A DNA stretch of 64,000 nt from Pseudarthrobacter phenanthrenivorans (GTDB taxonomy: Bacteria; Actinomycetota; Actinomycetes; Actinomycetales; Micrococcaceae): positions 148,435 to 212,434 of the forward strand of contig NZ_JWTB01000005.1 in assembly GCF_000813845.1 (NCBI RefSeq), read 5' to 3'. A program made the translations under genes and the position numbers. Of the stretch, positions 1 to 9,096 are shown in pieces. Within the stretch, counting starts at the first letter, position 1; every line of letters starts with the position of its first letter. The notes under the pieces are model-generated. The model was given only the letters and a program-made list of their open reading frames with translations, did not search any database and was not told the DNA's origin.

Positions 1-446
1 TGATGGCGTCCATGGGCCTTGCCGACACCCCCATCGCGTTGTCCATTGCGCACACCACCATCTCGCTTCCGCTCTCTATCTGGCTGATGTCCAGCTTCTT
101 TGAGGCTGTGCCGAAAGACCTGGAGGAGGCCGCGACGGTGGATGGCTGCAGCAGGCTGGGTGCGTTGTGGCGGGTGGTGATCCCGGTGGTTTCCGGCGGC
201 ATCGCCGTCACCGCGATCTTCGCCTTCCTGGCCTCCTGGAACGAGTTCCTGTTCGCCCTGCTGATGACGGCAATCAGGTCCCAGACCACACCCGTGGTGA
301 TCGCCAACTTCCAGACCCAGTTCGGCCTGGACTGGGGATCCATGACAGCGCTGGCCGCCGTCTACTCCATCCCGGTCATCCTCCTCACCCTCCTGCTGCA
401 GCGCAAGATCGTGGCAGGCATGACGCTGGGAGCGGTCAAGGGCTAG
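1..446 (+). CDS. Sugar ABC transporter permease, C-terminal part (5' truncated by window edge)
   Basis: Inner-membrane permease of a carbohydrate ABC importer (MalG/LacG branch of the binding-protein-dependent family). Only the last ~147 residues are present; the reading frame is open into the left edge, so the true start lies outside. Three hydrophobic segments are visible, and the cytoplasmic EAA loop that docks the ATPase reads EEAATVDGCSRLGALW, with the conserved glycine. The tail QRKIVAGMTLGAVKG is typical of this branch. It precedes LacI, GH32, fructokinase and GH91 genes on the same strand, so a fructan-derived oligosaccharide is the likely substrate. The last codons and stop (GTCAAGGGCTAGC) are repeated 16 bases downstream. 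Confidence 0.85.
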   Translation, partial: MASMGLADTPIALSIAHTTISLPLSIWLMSSFFEAVPKDLEEAATVDGCSRLGALWRVVIPVVSGGIAVTAIFAFLASWNEFLFALLMTAIRSQTTPVVIANFQTQFGLDWGSMTALAAVYSIPVILLTLLLQRKIVAGMTLGAVKG

Positions 447-532
447 CGCCGTCAAGGGCTAGCCAACAAAGCAACGAGTAGCCTACTGGTAACCCCCAGG
501 GGCATCACCGACCATAAGGACGTGGGACGCAC

Positions 533-1576
533 ATGAGTAACAGGAACATCGGAATTAAGGACGTGGCCGTCGCCGCCGGCGTGTCCGTGACCACCGTGTC
601 CCACGTCCTCAACGAGGTCTCCTATGCGCGGATCAGTCCCGAAACCCGGGACAAGGTCCGGTCCGTGGCCGAGCAGCTGGGCTACGGCCCCAACCGCCTT
701 GCCCAGGCCCTCCGCACCCAAAGGACCGGCATGCTGGGCCTGGTCAGCGAGGACATCGCCACCACGCCCCACGCGGGCAGGATCATCCTGGGTGCCGACG
801 AGGCCGCCAAGGCCAGGGGTTACAACCTCATGATCATCAACACCTCCGGCTCGGCCACCCTGGAGTCCCGGCAGGCCGACGTCGAAGCCCTCCTGGAACG
901 CCGGGTTGACGGGATTCTGTACGCCACCATGTACCACCGGACCGTCAAGCTGCCGGCCAACCTGGGCAGCGTTCCGTCCATCCTGGTGGACTCCGTGGCC
1001 ACCGACGGAAACATCACAGCCGTGATTCCGGACGAGGAAGGCGGGGCGCGCGCGGCCGTGCAGGCGCTCCTCGAAGCAGGCCACACCCAGGTGGGGTTCA
1101 TCAACAACACCGATGATGTCCCCGCCACGAGGCAGCGGCTCCAGGCTTTCCGGGCGGCGTTGACGGAGGCAGGGCTCGACGGCGGCGCGGCACCTGTGGA
1201 GTCGGCAGTCTCCGAGGTGCACGGCGGCTACGAGGCAGCCCTGCGGATCCTGTCCCGCGGCGACCGGCCCACCGGGCTTTTCTGCTACAACGACCGAATG
1301 GCGATGGGTGCCTACCGGGCCGCCGCGGAGCTGGGACTCTCCATCCCCGCCGACCTTTCCGTGGTGGGCTTTGACGACCAGGAACTGATCGCGGCCAACC
1401 TCCACCCGGGCCTGACCACCGTGGCCCTGCCCCACTACGAGATGGGTGCCTGGGCGACGGAACACCTGATTGACGCCGTCGAGGGGAAAACGGACCTTTC
1501 CCTCATGGCCCTCCACCCGACCATCCTGGGGTGCCCGCTGGTACGCCGTGATTCCATCGCGGCGCCACCCCGCTGA
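533..1576 (+). CDS. LacI-family transcriptional regulator of the fructan operon
   Basis: 347-residue repressor of the LacI/GalR family. The N-terminal helix-turn-helix starts at about residue 7 (IKDVAVAAGVSVTTVSHVLN) and is followed by the hinge region and a periplasmic-binding-protein-like effector domain (to about residue 335, with GLFCYNDRMAMGAYRAA and VVGFDDQELI). It lies between the permease and the GH32 gene on the same strand, so it most likely senses a fructan-derived sugar and controls this operon. The ATG follows AAGGACGTGGGACGCAC, a modest ribosome binding site. I could not pick out a clear LacI-type operator (AACG-centred palindrome) in the adjacent 86-base gap. Confidence 0.9.
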   Translation: MSNRNIGIKDVAVAAGVSVTTVSHVLNEVSYARISPETRDKVRSVAEQLGYGPNRLAQALRTQRTGMLGLVSEDIATTPHAGRIILGADEAAKARGYNLMIINTSGSATLESRQADVEALLERRVDGILYATMYHRTVKLPANLGSVPSILVDSVATDGNITAVIPDEEGGARAAVQALLEAGHTQVGFINNTDDVPATRQRLQAFRAALTEAGLDGGAAPVESAVSEVHGGYEAALRILSRGDRPTGLFCYNDRMAMGAYRAAAELGLSIPADLSVVGFDDQELIAANLHPGLTTVALPHYEMGAWATEHLIDAVEGKTDLSLMALHPTILGCPLVRRDSIAAPPR

Positions 1577-1617
1577 GCAGCCCACCCTTTCCACTTCCAC
1601 AGAGGACCGCACGAAAC

Positions 1618-3198
1618 ATGTCCACCTTCCTTGATGCCGCACGCCCGGAGACACCTCCGGCCGGGACCGCCAGGTTCCGTCCGGCCATCCACTTCACAGC
1701 ACGGGACACCTGGCTGAACGACCCCAACGGCCTGGTCTTCCACAACGGCCTTTACCACCTCTTCTTCCAGAACAACCCGTACGGCAACGTGTGGGGCAAC
1801 ATGTCCTGGGGCCACGCCACCTCGCCGGACCTGGTGCACTGGACGGAACACCCTGTCGCCATCGCGTGCGATGAGGCTGAGGACATCTTCTCCGGCAGTG
1901 TGGTGGTGGACCACGGCAACACCTCCGGCTTCGGCACGGCAGGCGCACCTGCCCTCGTGGCCATCTACACCAGCGCCTACAAGACCGCGTCGGAACACCA
2001 CGGCACGCAGGCGCAGTCCCTGGCTTACAGCGTGGACGCCGGCTTGACGTGGCAGAAGTACGACGGAAACCCTGTCCTTACCCGGAACTCCGCGCACTTC
2101 CGCGACCCCAAGGTCTTCCGCTACCAAGGGGAGCAGGGTGCCTGCTGGATCATGGTCGCCGTGGAAGCGCAGCACCAGAAGGTGGTCCTCTACCGGTCCG
2201 AGGACCTCAAATCGTGGGACTTCCTCAGCGAGTTCGGCCCGGCCAACGCCGACGCCGGTGAATGGGAGTGCCCGGACCTCTTTCCGCTCCCGGTGGACGG
2301 AGACCCGGACAATACCAAATGGGTCCTGATCGTGAACGTTAATCCCGGTGCGGTTGCTGGAGGTTCGGGCGGCCAGTACTTCGTGGGCCAGTTCGACGGC
2401 GTCCGCTTCGTTCCGGACGCAGGCTCCGTGGCGGTGCCGGGCGGGGTCAGCGCCCTGGACGCTTCAGCCGCAGCCGCAGCACTGCGCCAATGCCTGTGGC
2501 TTGACTGGGGCCGCGACTGCTACGCCTCCGTGTCCTTCAGCGACGCCCCCGACGGTCGGCGCATCATCATCGGCTGGATGAACAACTGGGACTACGCCAA
2601 CGAACTGCCCACCGCCCCCTGGCGCTCCTCAATGACCCTCGCCCGCGAGGCCCGCCTTACCCTGGTCGACGGCGCAGCCCGCCTTGTCCAGCGACCGGTC
2701 CTGGCACGCCCCGGCGAAGAAGAAGGCCTTCCCGCCGCCGCCCCGCTCATGACCATGGGTGTTACAGCGTTGAACGGGAAGGCCCTCCGGCTGCCGGATG
2801 CGGTCCCCGGCGCCGCCCAGGTCATCCAGGCCGACATTGATCCGGGCGGCGCTCATCGCGTCGAGCTCCGGATCTTCGGCAGCAGCGACGGGACCCACGG
2901 TGCAGTGCTCAGCTACGACACGGCCCGTGCACAACTCAGCCTTGACCGCCGGCAGTCGGGGGACACCGGCTTCCACGCCACCTTCCCTTCCGCCGAATCA
3001 GCCCCGCTGGTCCTCGACGACGGCGTCCTTAAGCTGCAAATCGTCGTCGACCATTGCTCCGTGGAGGTCTTTGCGCAGGGCGGCACGGTGGTCCTGACTG
3101 ACCTCGTCTTCCCCGCGGCGGAACACCGGCAGTCCTGGCTGTCCGCCGAGGGAGGCCCAGCCACCATCCTGAACCTCGCAGTCTCAACACTTACCTAA
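1618..3198 (+). CDS. Glycoside hydrolase family 32 beta-fructosidase, intracellular
   Basis: 526-residue GH32 enzyme (levanase/inulinase/sucrose hydrolase class) cleaving terminal beta-fructosyl bonds. The three family signatures are all present: WLNDPNG with nucleophile Asp35, FRDPK with the transition-state Asp163, and WECPDLF with acid/base Glu217. A C-terminal beta-sandwich (about residues 370-526) follows, ending in the usual VEVFAQGG block. The N terminus (MSTFLDAARPETPP) is polar with no signal peptide, so the enzyme should act in the cytoplasm on imported sugar. It starts 41 bases after lacI, and fructokinase follows after 13 bases. Specificity among sucrose, inulobiose and levan oligomers cannot be read from the sequence; context favours inulobiose or fructo-oligosaccharides. 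Confidence 0.93.
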   Translation: MSTFLDAARPETPPAGTARFRPAIHFTARDTWLNDPNGLVFHNGLYHLFFQNNPYGNVWGNMSWGHATSPDLVHWTEHPVAIACDEAEDIFSGSVVVDHGNTSGFGTAGAPALVAIYTSAYKTASEHHGTQAQSLAYSVDAGLTWQKYDGNPVLTRNSAHFRDPKVFRYQGEQGACWIMVAVEAQHQKVVLYRSEDLKSWDFLSEFGPANADAGEWECPDLFPLPVDGDPDNTKWVLIVNVNPGAVAGGSGGQYFVGQFDGVRFVPDAGSVAVPGGVSALDASAAAAALRQCLWLDWGRDCYASVSFSDAPDGRRIIIGWMNNWDYANELPTAPWRSSMTLAREARLTLVDGAARLVQRPVLARPGEEEGLPAAAPLMTMGVTALNGKALRLPDAVPGAAQVIQADIDPGGAHRVELRIFGSSDGTHGAVLSYDTARAQLSLDRRQSGDTGFHATFPSAESAPLVLDDGVLKLQIVVDHCSVEVFAQGGTVVLTDLVFPAAEHRQSWLSAEGGPATILNLAVSTLT

Positions 3199-3211
3199 GG
3201 AAAGGTCCAGA

Positions 3212-4162
3212 ATGTCACCAGCCCAGCACCTCCATGGCGACCCTGCACGGGGCGCCGATGTGGTCGTCGTCGGCGAAGCGCTGATGGACATCGTCGTTAC
3301 GTCCGCGGGCACTGTGGAGCACCCCGGCGGATCGCCGGCCAACGTTGCCTACGGGCTCGGGCGGCTGGGTGTGGCCACCGCCCTGCTGACCTCGATCGGC
3401 CGCGACCCGCGCGGCGCGGCCATCCAGCAGCATCTGGGCAGCGCCGGCGTCGAACTCCTGCCCGGTTCCAAAGGGCCCGGCCGGACCGCCACGGCCACGG
3501 CAACCCTGGCGTCCGACGGGTCCGCGCACTACGACTTCGACATCCGCTGGGACCTTCCTGGGACGGCGCCGGCCACCCTGCCCAAAATCCTGCACACCGG
3601 TTCGATCGCCACTTTCCTGGCCCCGGGCGCGGCAGCAGTACGCGGGCTCCTGGAGCAGGCGCACCAGCGCTGCGTGGTCACCTACGACCCCAATATCCGT
3701 CCGGCCCTGCTCGGCAGCCATTCCGAGGCCAGGATGATTTTTGAGGAACTGATCCCGTTCACCGAGGTGGTCAAGCTCAGCGACGAGGATGCCCACTGGC
3801 TCTATCCCCGGCAGCCGCTGGAGCAGATTTCACGCCACATCCTGGGCCTCGGCGCCGGGCTGGTGGCCATCACCAGGGGAGCGGACGGGTCCATGCTGAC
3901 GACGCGGGACGCCCGCGTGCTGGTTCCCCCGGTCACAGCCACAGTGGCGGACACCATCGGCGCGGGCGACTCATACATGTCCGCCCTGATCTACGGACTC
4001 CTCCTGCGCGGGGCCGACGGCCTGGCGCCGTCGGTGCTGGAAGCGCTGGGCCGGATGGCATCCAAGGCCGCCGCGATCACCGTTGGCCGGCCCGGCGCCC
4101 AGCCGCCAACGTTGGACGAACTGCAGTCAGATGCAGCGGACCGGCAGCCCGCACACCAGTGA
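3212..4162 (+). CDS. PfkB-family fructokinase
   Basis: 316-residue ribokinase/PfkB carbohydrate kinase. The N-terminal PfkB signature reads GGSPANVAYGLGRLG. The C-terminal signature DTIGAGDSYMSALIYG carries the catalytic base Asp253 and the anion hole. It would phosphorylate the fructose released by the GH32 enzyme directly upstream (gap 13 bases, with AAGGAAAGG as ribosome binding site). The start overlaps nothing, and the stop lies 55 bases before the GH91 start. Fructose is inferred from the operon; the family also includes ribokinase and KDG kinase. Confidence 0.88.
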   Translation: MSPAQHLHGDPARGADVVVVGEALMDIVVTSAGTVEHPGGSPANVAYGLGRLGVATALLTSIGRDPRGAAIQQHLGSAGVELLPGSKGPGRTATATATLASDGSAHYDFDIRWDLPGTAPATLPKILHTGSIATFLAPGAAAVRGLLEQAHQRCVVTYDPNIRPALLGSHSEARMIFEELIPFTEVVKLSDEDAHWLYPRQPLEQISRHILGLGAGLVAITRGADGSMLTTRDARVLVPPVTATVADTIGAGDSYMSALIYGLLLRGADGLAPSVLEALGRMASKAAAITVGRPGAQPPTLDELQSDAADRQPAHQ

Positions 4163-4217
4163 AACGCAAGCACCAGTGGGAAACCAAGCACCCGTGAGAA
4201 GACCAAGGGAAGACGCA

Positions 4218-5558
4218 ATGTCCAGCAACAACTATTACGACGTGACGGCGTGGCCCATCGGCAACCCGGTCAAGGACGTCGGCGAAGTCATCAACAGCAT
4301 CATCGCGGACATCAAGGAGCGGCAGTCGGGCACCGATGTGGACAACGGCGGAAAACCGGGTGCGGTGATCTACCTGCCGCCGGGGGACTACCACCTGCGC
4401 ACGCAGGTGGTGATCGATATCAGCTTCCTGCGGATCGAGGGTGCGGGGCACGGCTTCACGTCGTCGAGCATCCGCTTCAACGTTCCCCGCGAGGAGTGGG
4501 CCGGACTGCACGAACTGTGGCCGGGCGGCAGCAGGATCCTGAATGACATTCCCGTCGACGCCAACGGGGAGGAAGCCAGGGGAGCGGCCTTCTACATCGA
4601 GCGAAGCGGCAGCCCGCGGATCAGTTCGGTGGAATTCGCCAATTTCTGCATCGACGGGCTGCACTTTGTCCCGGACGGCTCGGAGCTGGCCCCGGAGAAC
4701 AGCTACGTCAACGGCAAGACCGGGATCTTCGTGGCCGGCGCCAACGACTCCTTCCGCATCAACGGCATGGGGTTCGTTTACCTGGAGAACGCACTGACCA
4801 TCCACAACGCTGACGCGCTGTCCATTCACGACAACTTCATCGCCGAATGCGGCAGCTGCATCGAGCTGCGCGGGTGGGGCCAGGCGTCGAAGATCACCGA
4901 CAACCTGATCGGTGCGGGCTTTAAGGGCTACTCGATCTACGCGCAGAACCATGGCGGGCTCCTGGTTACCGCGAACAACGTCTTCCCCCGCGGAGCCAGC
5001 AGCGTCCACCTGGAGGGCGTAACACGGTCAAGCATCAGCAACAACCGGCTGCACTCGTTTTATCCCGGGATGGTGGTCCTCGACGCCAACAGTTCCGAAA
5101 ACCTGGTCGCCACCAACCACTTCCTGCGGGACCACGAACCGTGGACGCCCTTCCTGGGGATCGACAACGGGCTGGACGACCTCACCGGGCTGCTCAGCGT
5201 CAGCGGCAACAACAATTCGGTCATCGGGAACCACTTCTCCGAGGTCATCGACGCCCAGACCATCCGGCCGGAAGGAGCCACACCGGTCATCATCCGGCTG
5301 CTGGAGGGGACGGGCAACTTCGTCTCCAACAACCACGTGGTGGCACTGGACGTTAATGCCACCTCGAGTGACTCCTGCTTTGAGGCGCAGGTGGACGCCT
5401 TGCTGGCCACGGGCGCTGCGGGCGGACTCGCCGTGACGGCTGTACAGGTCGATGCCGGCTCCGCCCGCAACACCATCCTTGACTCCGGAACCGATGCCCA
5501 GGTGGTCCTCGACAAGGCCGCGAACGCCTTCAGGCCCACCCCGACGATCGGACCGTAG
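4218..5558 (+). CDS. GH91 enzyme: difructose anhydride hydrolase or inulin fructotransferase, no signal peptide
   Basis: 446-residue right-handed beta-helix protein of the inulin fructotransferase family (GH91). It has the family hallmarks DVGEVINSIIADIK, PPGDYHLRTQV, GPGHGFTS-like GAGHGFTSSSI and GMGFVYLENAL. The catalytic pair of the characterised enzymes, Asp and Glu spaced 11 residues apart, is kept in HDNFIAECGSCIEL as Asp205 and Glu216. Start chosen at the ATG after AAGGGAAGACGCA; an upstream in-frame ATG at 4083 would run inside the fructokinase gene and adds only polar sequence. Secreted fructotransferases of Arthrobacter have signal peptides; this one has none. With intracellular GH32, fructokinase and a sugar ABC importer beside it, hydrolysis of imported difructose anhydride to inulobiose is the more likely job (inference). 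Confidence 0.88.
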   Translation: MSSNNYYDVTAWPIGNPVKDVGEVINSIIADIKERQSGTDVDNGGKPGAVIYLPPGDYHLRTQVVIDISFLRIEGAGHGFTSSSIRFNVPREEWAGLHELWPGGSRILNDIPVDANGEEARGAAFYIERSGSPRISSVEFANFCIDGLHFVPDGSELAPENSYVNGKTGIFVAGANDSFRINGMGFVYLENALTIHNADALSIHDNFIAECGSCIELRGWGQASKITDNLIGAGFKGYSIYAQNHGGLLVTANNVFPRGASSVHLEGVTRSSISNNRLHSFYPGMVVLDANSSENLVATNHFLRDHEPWTPFLGIDNGLDDLTGLLSVSGNNNSVIGNHFSEVIDAQTIRPEGATPVIIRLLEGTGNFVSNNHVVALDVNATSSDSCFEAQVDALLATGAAGGLAVTAVQVDAGSARNTILDSGTDAQVVLDKAANAFRPTPTIGP

Positions 5559-5609
5559 CGGCAGTCTTCCCGGCTGTCGGCGCCTCTTCTGGCGTCTGGC
5601 GGACACGAA

Positions 5610-5642
5610 GTCGCCCTCGACCGGACACCGGCCGAGGGCGAC
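5610..5642 (+). terminator. Terminator-like hairpin after the fructan operon
   Basis: GTCGCCCTCG, A, CCGG, loop ACA, CCGG, C, CGAGGGCGAC: a 14-pair stem with one A/C mismatch, 51 bases after the GH91 stop. No long T run follows, so it is a hairpin of the L-shaped kind common in high-GC actinobacteria. It is symmetric enough to act on both strands, but it lies far from the pntB stop. Confidence 0.7.
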
Positions 5643-5998
5643 TCCCAATTCAGCGGCCGCTTGATGCAGCCTGAGGTATCAGGGTTCACAGGTGAACTGC
5701 CAGATACCTGGGATGTCCCTGTCCACAAAGGCTGAGGCGATCCCTGCCTCTATTCATTCCTGTTGTGAAGCTCCAGCAATTCGTGATTGCAGTGCAGCAG
5801 CAACTCGTGCCTGTAGTGGAGGCCTATCCACGGCGATGCAGCATAATCGTCGATGCCAAAGAAGGCTGGCGCCAAGGGTGCTGCGTCAACCTCCTTGGCC
5901 TGACGTGACCAGCGTGGTGGAACTGCTGTCTGAACCACGCTCCGGAGTACTGTTCGATGTCTACGCATGGTCTCTCCTCAGGTGGAAAATGCATACGG
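5643..5998. other. Gene-free gap between convergent operons, lower in GC
   Basis: About 356 bases with visibly lower GC than the flanks. No ORF with a ribosome binding site or a recognisable domain was found. A minus-strand frame at 5750-5968 (72 residues) and a plus-strand frame at 5692-6012 are open but have no motifs; the plus one runs into the end of pntB. No repeat, tRNA or further terminator was seen. Confidence 0.5.
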
Positions 5999-7474
5999 TC
6001 AGAAGGCTTTGAGGATGTCCTCGACGCGTTGTTTGGCGTCGCCGAAGAGCATTTGGGAGTTGTCGCGGAAGAACAGCGGGTTCTGGACGCCCGCGTAGCC
6101 GGCGGCCATGGAGCGTTTGAACACGACGACGTTCTCGGCTTCCCAGACACGGAGGACGGGCATGCCGGCGATGGGGCTGCCCGGGTCTTCGGCCGCTGCG
6201 GGGTTCACTGTGTCATTGGCCCCGATGACGAGTACCACCGAGGTGTCGTCGAGGTCGTCGTTGATTTCGTCCATTTCCAGGACGATGTCGTACGGGACTT
6301 TGGCTTCGGCAAGGAGGACGTTCATGTGTCCGGGAAGGCGCCCGGCGACCGGGTGGATTCCGAACCTGACGTTGACGCCCTTTTCCCGAAGCTGGTGGGC
6401 CAGTTCGGCAACGGGGTACTGGGCCTGTGCCACGGCCATGCCGTAGCCGGGTGTAATGACAACGCTGGATGCGTTGGCCAGCAATTCCGCGGTGGCTTCG
6501 GCCGTGATTTCACGGTGCTCGCCCTGGTCGGCGTCGCCCTTGCTGGCGGGGGCGGCGATGCCGAAGCCGCCGGCGATCACGGAAATGAAGGACCGGTTCA
6601 TGGCCTTGCACATGATGTAGGACAGGTAAGCGCCCGAGGAGCCCACCAGGGCGCCGGTGATGATGAGCAGGTCGTTGTTGAGCAGGAAGCCGGCGGCGGC
6701 TGCGGCCCAGCCCGAGTAGCTGTTGAGCATGGAGACGACGACGGGCATGTCGCCGCCGCCGATGGAGGCCACGAGGTGCCAGCCCAGCCCCAGGGCCAGG
6801 ACAGTGACAACGGCAAGGAGCCACAGCTGGGAGTCGTTGACGTACCAGACGGTCAAGGCAACGAACACAACGAGGGCACCAAGGTTGATGGCGTTCTTGC
6901 CCGGCAGCATCAGGGGTGAGGACTTCATCCGGGCCGACAGCTTCAGGAATGCCACGATCGAGCCGGTAAACGTGACGGCGCCGATGAACACGCCGATGAA
7001 CACCTCGGCGTGATGGACGGCCATCAGGTCAGCGGACAGGGCCGGGGCTTCAAGGTGGCCGTTCCAGCCCACCAGGACCGCGGCGAGGCCGACGAAGCTG
7101 TGCAGCAGCGCGATGAGCTCGGGCATGCCGGTCATTTCCACCACCCGGGCACGCCACAGACCGACGGCCCCGCCGGCCACGACCGCTGCAACAAGCAGCC
7201 CCAAGCCGGTGAGGCCGTGCCCGGCACCCCAGGCGCCCTGGACGGTCAGCCAGACGGTCGCGGCGAGGGCGATGACCATGCCGGCGATGCCGTAGATCAC
7301 CCCGGCACGGGCATTTTCGTGTTTGCTCAGCCCGGCGAGGCTGAGGATGAACAGCAGGGCGGCAACGATGTATGCAGCTCCCGCGATGGTGTCGGCGGTC
7401 AGCGGACCGGTGACGGTGTCGGACACGGTAAGGCTCCTCACAAGGGTTGCTGCTGATTCAGTGGCGACGCTCAT
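5999..7474 (-). CDS. pntB: NAD(P) transhydrogenase subunit beta
   Basis: 491-residue beta subunit of the proton-translocating transhydrogenase, which transfers hydride from NADH to NADP+ across the membrane using the proton gradient. The N-terminal two thirds hold about nine hydrophobic helices (domain II). The C-terminal domain III, from about residue 310, binds NADP(H) with [38 protein letters not shown] and [12 protein letters not shown]. Its length matches E. coli PntB (462) plus a longer N terminus. It overlaps pntA by four bases (ATGA), indicating translational coupling. Confidence 0.97.
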   Translation of the reverse strand: MSVATESAATLVRSLTVSDTVTGPLTADTIAGAAYIVAALLFILSLAGLSKHENARAGVIYGIAGMVIALAATVWLTVQGAWGAGHGLTGLGLLVAAVVAGGAVGLWRARVVEMTGMPELIALLHSFVGLAAVLVGWNGHLEAPALSADLMAVHHAEVFIGVFIGAVTFTGSIVAFLKLSARMKSSPLMLPGKNAINLGALVVFVALTVWYVNDSQLWLLAVVTVLALGLGWHLVASIGGGDMPVVVSMLNSYSGWAAAAAGFLLNNDLLIITGALVGSSGAYLSYIMCKAMNRSFISVIAGGFGIAAPASKGDADQGEHREITAEATAELLANASSVVITPGYGMAVAQAQYPVAELAHQLREKGVNVRFGIHPVAGRLPGHMNVLLAEAKVPYDIVLEMDEINDDLDDTSVVLVIGANDTVNPAAAEDPGSPIAGMPVLRVWEAENVVVFKRSMAAGYAGVQNPLFFRDNSQMLFGDAKQRVEDILKAF

Positions 7475-9030
7475 TTACGGGCCCCATCTGCGCGGGAGAA
7501 CATGGCGAGCATGCGGCGGGTGACGGCGAAGCCGCCAAAGATGTTGATGCTGGCCAGCAGTACCGCCGCGGCGGCGAGGACCTGCATCACCGGATTTTCC
7601 GAGGTGACCTGCAGCAGGGCGCCGACGACGATGATCCCCGAGATTGCGTTCGTGACGGACATCAATGGGGTGTGCAGGGCGTGGTGGACCTTCCCGATCA
7701 CGTAGAAGCCGACCACGACCGAGAGCATCAATACCGTGAAGTGCTGCGGCAACGGCGCCGGGGCAACCGCGCTGACCAGGAAGAGCGCGGCGATCCCGGC
7801 GGCAAAGAGCCCCGCCTTACCGGCCGCGCTGAGGCCCTGCTTCTTCTTCGGTGCAGGGCTTTCCACGGCCGCTGACGCGTCCGCCTTGACCACGGGGGCG
7901 GCGGAGACCTGGACCGGGGGCGGCGGCCACGTCAGCTCCCCGTTGCGCACCACCGTCACCGAGCGCTGCACCACATCATCAAAATCGATGCGGAGCTGGC
8001 CGTCCTTGTCCGGGGTCAGGAGCTTGAGCAGGTTCACCATGTTCGTCCCGTACAGCTGGGACGCCTGGGCCGGCAAACGGGCCGGAAGATCCGTGTACCC
8101 CAGGATCACCACCCCGTTCTCCGTCACGATACGTTCCCCGGCAACGGAGCCTTCGACGTTCCCGCCCTGCCCCGCGGCCATGTCAACGATCACGCTGCCG
8201 GACTTCATCGCGGCCACGTCCCCGGCCGTCAGCAGCTTCGGCGCGGGACGGCCCGGGATCAGGGCCGTGGTGATGATGATGTCCACGTCACGTGCCTGCT
8301 CGGTGTAAATTTCGGCAGCCCGGGCGTTGTACGCCTCGGACGTCGCTTTGGCGTACCCATCAGAGGACTTCATCTCCTCTTCCACCTCAACCTTGAGGTA
8401 CGTACCACCAATGGACTTCACCTGATCCGCCACCTCGGGGCGCGGATCCGTCGCCCGGACAATCGCGCCAAGGCTCGACGCGGCACCGATCGCCGCCAAC
8501 CCGGCGACACCCGCCCCCGCAACAAGAACCTTCGCCGGCGGAACCTTGCCCGCCGCCGTCACCTGCCCGGTAAAGAACCTGCCAAACTCATGCGCGGCCT
8601 CGATCACGGCACGATACCCGGCGATGTTCGCCATCGAACTCAGGACATCCATCGACTGCGCCCGCGAGATGCGCGGCACCGCATCCAAAGCAAGAGCGGT
8701 GATGGGACGGGCCGCCAAAGCCTCCACCAGCTCCGGGCGCAGGCCCGGGCTCAGTGAACCGATCAGGGTGGCACCAGGAGCCAAACGGCCGATTTCCTCC
8801 TCCGTGGGCGGATTGACCCGCAGCACCACGTCGCTGCCCCATGCATCGTCGGCGCCGACGATCACCGCGCCCGCCGCAGCATATGCGTCGTCCCGGAAGG
8901 ACGCGGATTCACCGGCGCCCTTTTCGACCACGACGTCGTAGCCCAAACCCAACAACTGCTTCACGGTGGCAGGCGTCGCCGCCACCCTCGTTTCGCGGCC
9001 CAGCTCGGCCACGATCCCTATACGCGTCAC
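7471..9030 (-). CDS. pntA: NAD(P) transhydrogenase subunit alpha
   Basis: 519-residue alpha subunit. Domain I (residues 1 to about 370) is the NAD(H)-binding alanine-dehydrogenase-like part, opening [20 protein letters not shown] and containing the Rossmann segment [22 protein letters not shown] charged/alanine linker leads to about four C-terminal membrane helices, including [19 protein letters not shown]. It is a single-chain alpha like E. coli PntA (510), not the split PntAA/PntAB form. The start codon is GTG, preceded by a purine stretch (AGAGAGAGAG) four bases upstream. Transcribed with pntB to supply NADPH. Confidence 0.96.
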   Translation of the reverse strand: MTRIGIVAELGRETRVAATPATVKQLLGLGYDVVVEKGAGESASFRDDAYAAAGAVIVGADDAWGSDVVLRVNPPTEEEIGRLAPGATLIGSLSPGLRPELVEALAARPITALALDAVPRISRAQSMDVLSSMANIAGYRAVIEAAHEFGRFFTGQVTAAGKVPPAKVLVAGAGVAGLAAIGAASSLGAIVRATDPRPEVADQVKSIGGTYLKVEVEEEMKSSDGYAKATSEAYNARAAEIYTEQARDVDIIITTALIPGRPAPKLLTAGDVAAMKSGSVIVDMAAGQGGNVEGSVAGERIVTENGVVILGYTDLPARLPAQASQLYGTNMVNLLKLLTPDKDGQLRIDFDDVVQRSVTVVRNGELTWPPPPVQVSAAPVVKADASAAVESPAPKKKQGLSAAGKAGLFAAGIAALFLVSAVAPAPLPQHFTVLMLSVVVGFYVIGKVHHALHTPLMSVTNAISGIIVVGALLQVTSENPVMQVLAAAAVLLASINIFGGFAVTRRMLAMFSRADGARK

Positions 9031-9061
9031 TAAACTCTCTCTCTAAGATGTGGTGCCTTGA

Positions 9062-9080
9062 TGCGTGACCCCTTCACGCA
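9062..9080 (-). terminator. Short hairpin after the hydroxyacid dehydrogenase gene
   Basis: TGCGTGA, loop CCCCT, TCACGCA: a perfect 7-pair stem 16 bases beyond the stop of the minus-strand dehydrogenase and 31 bases before the pntA start. It may end the upstream transcript or sit in the pntA leader; no T run follows on either strand. Confidence 0.4.
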
Positions 9081-9096
9081 GGGGCTGCCCGTGCGA

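Noticed and set aside
4083..4217. Longer start for the GH91 protein, which might have supplied a signal peptide
   Set aside because: The extra 45 residues overlap the fructokinase gene and are polar with no hydrophobic core; the ATG at 4218 has a ribosome binding site.
5750..5968. 72-codon minus-strand frame between the fructan and pnt operons
   Set aside because: No ribosome binding site, no motif, no recognisable similarity.
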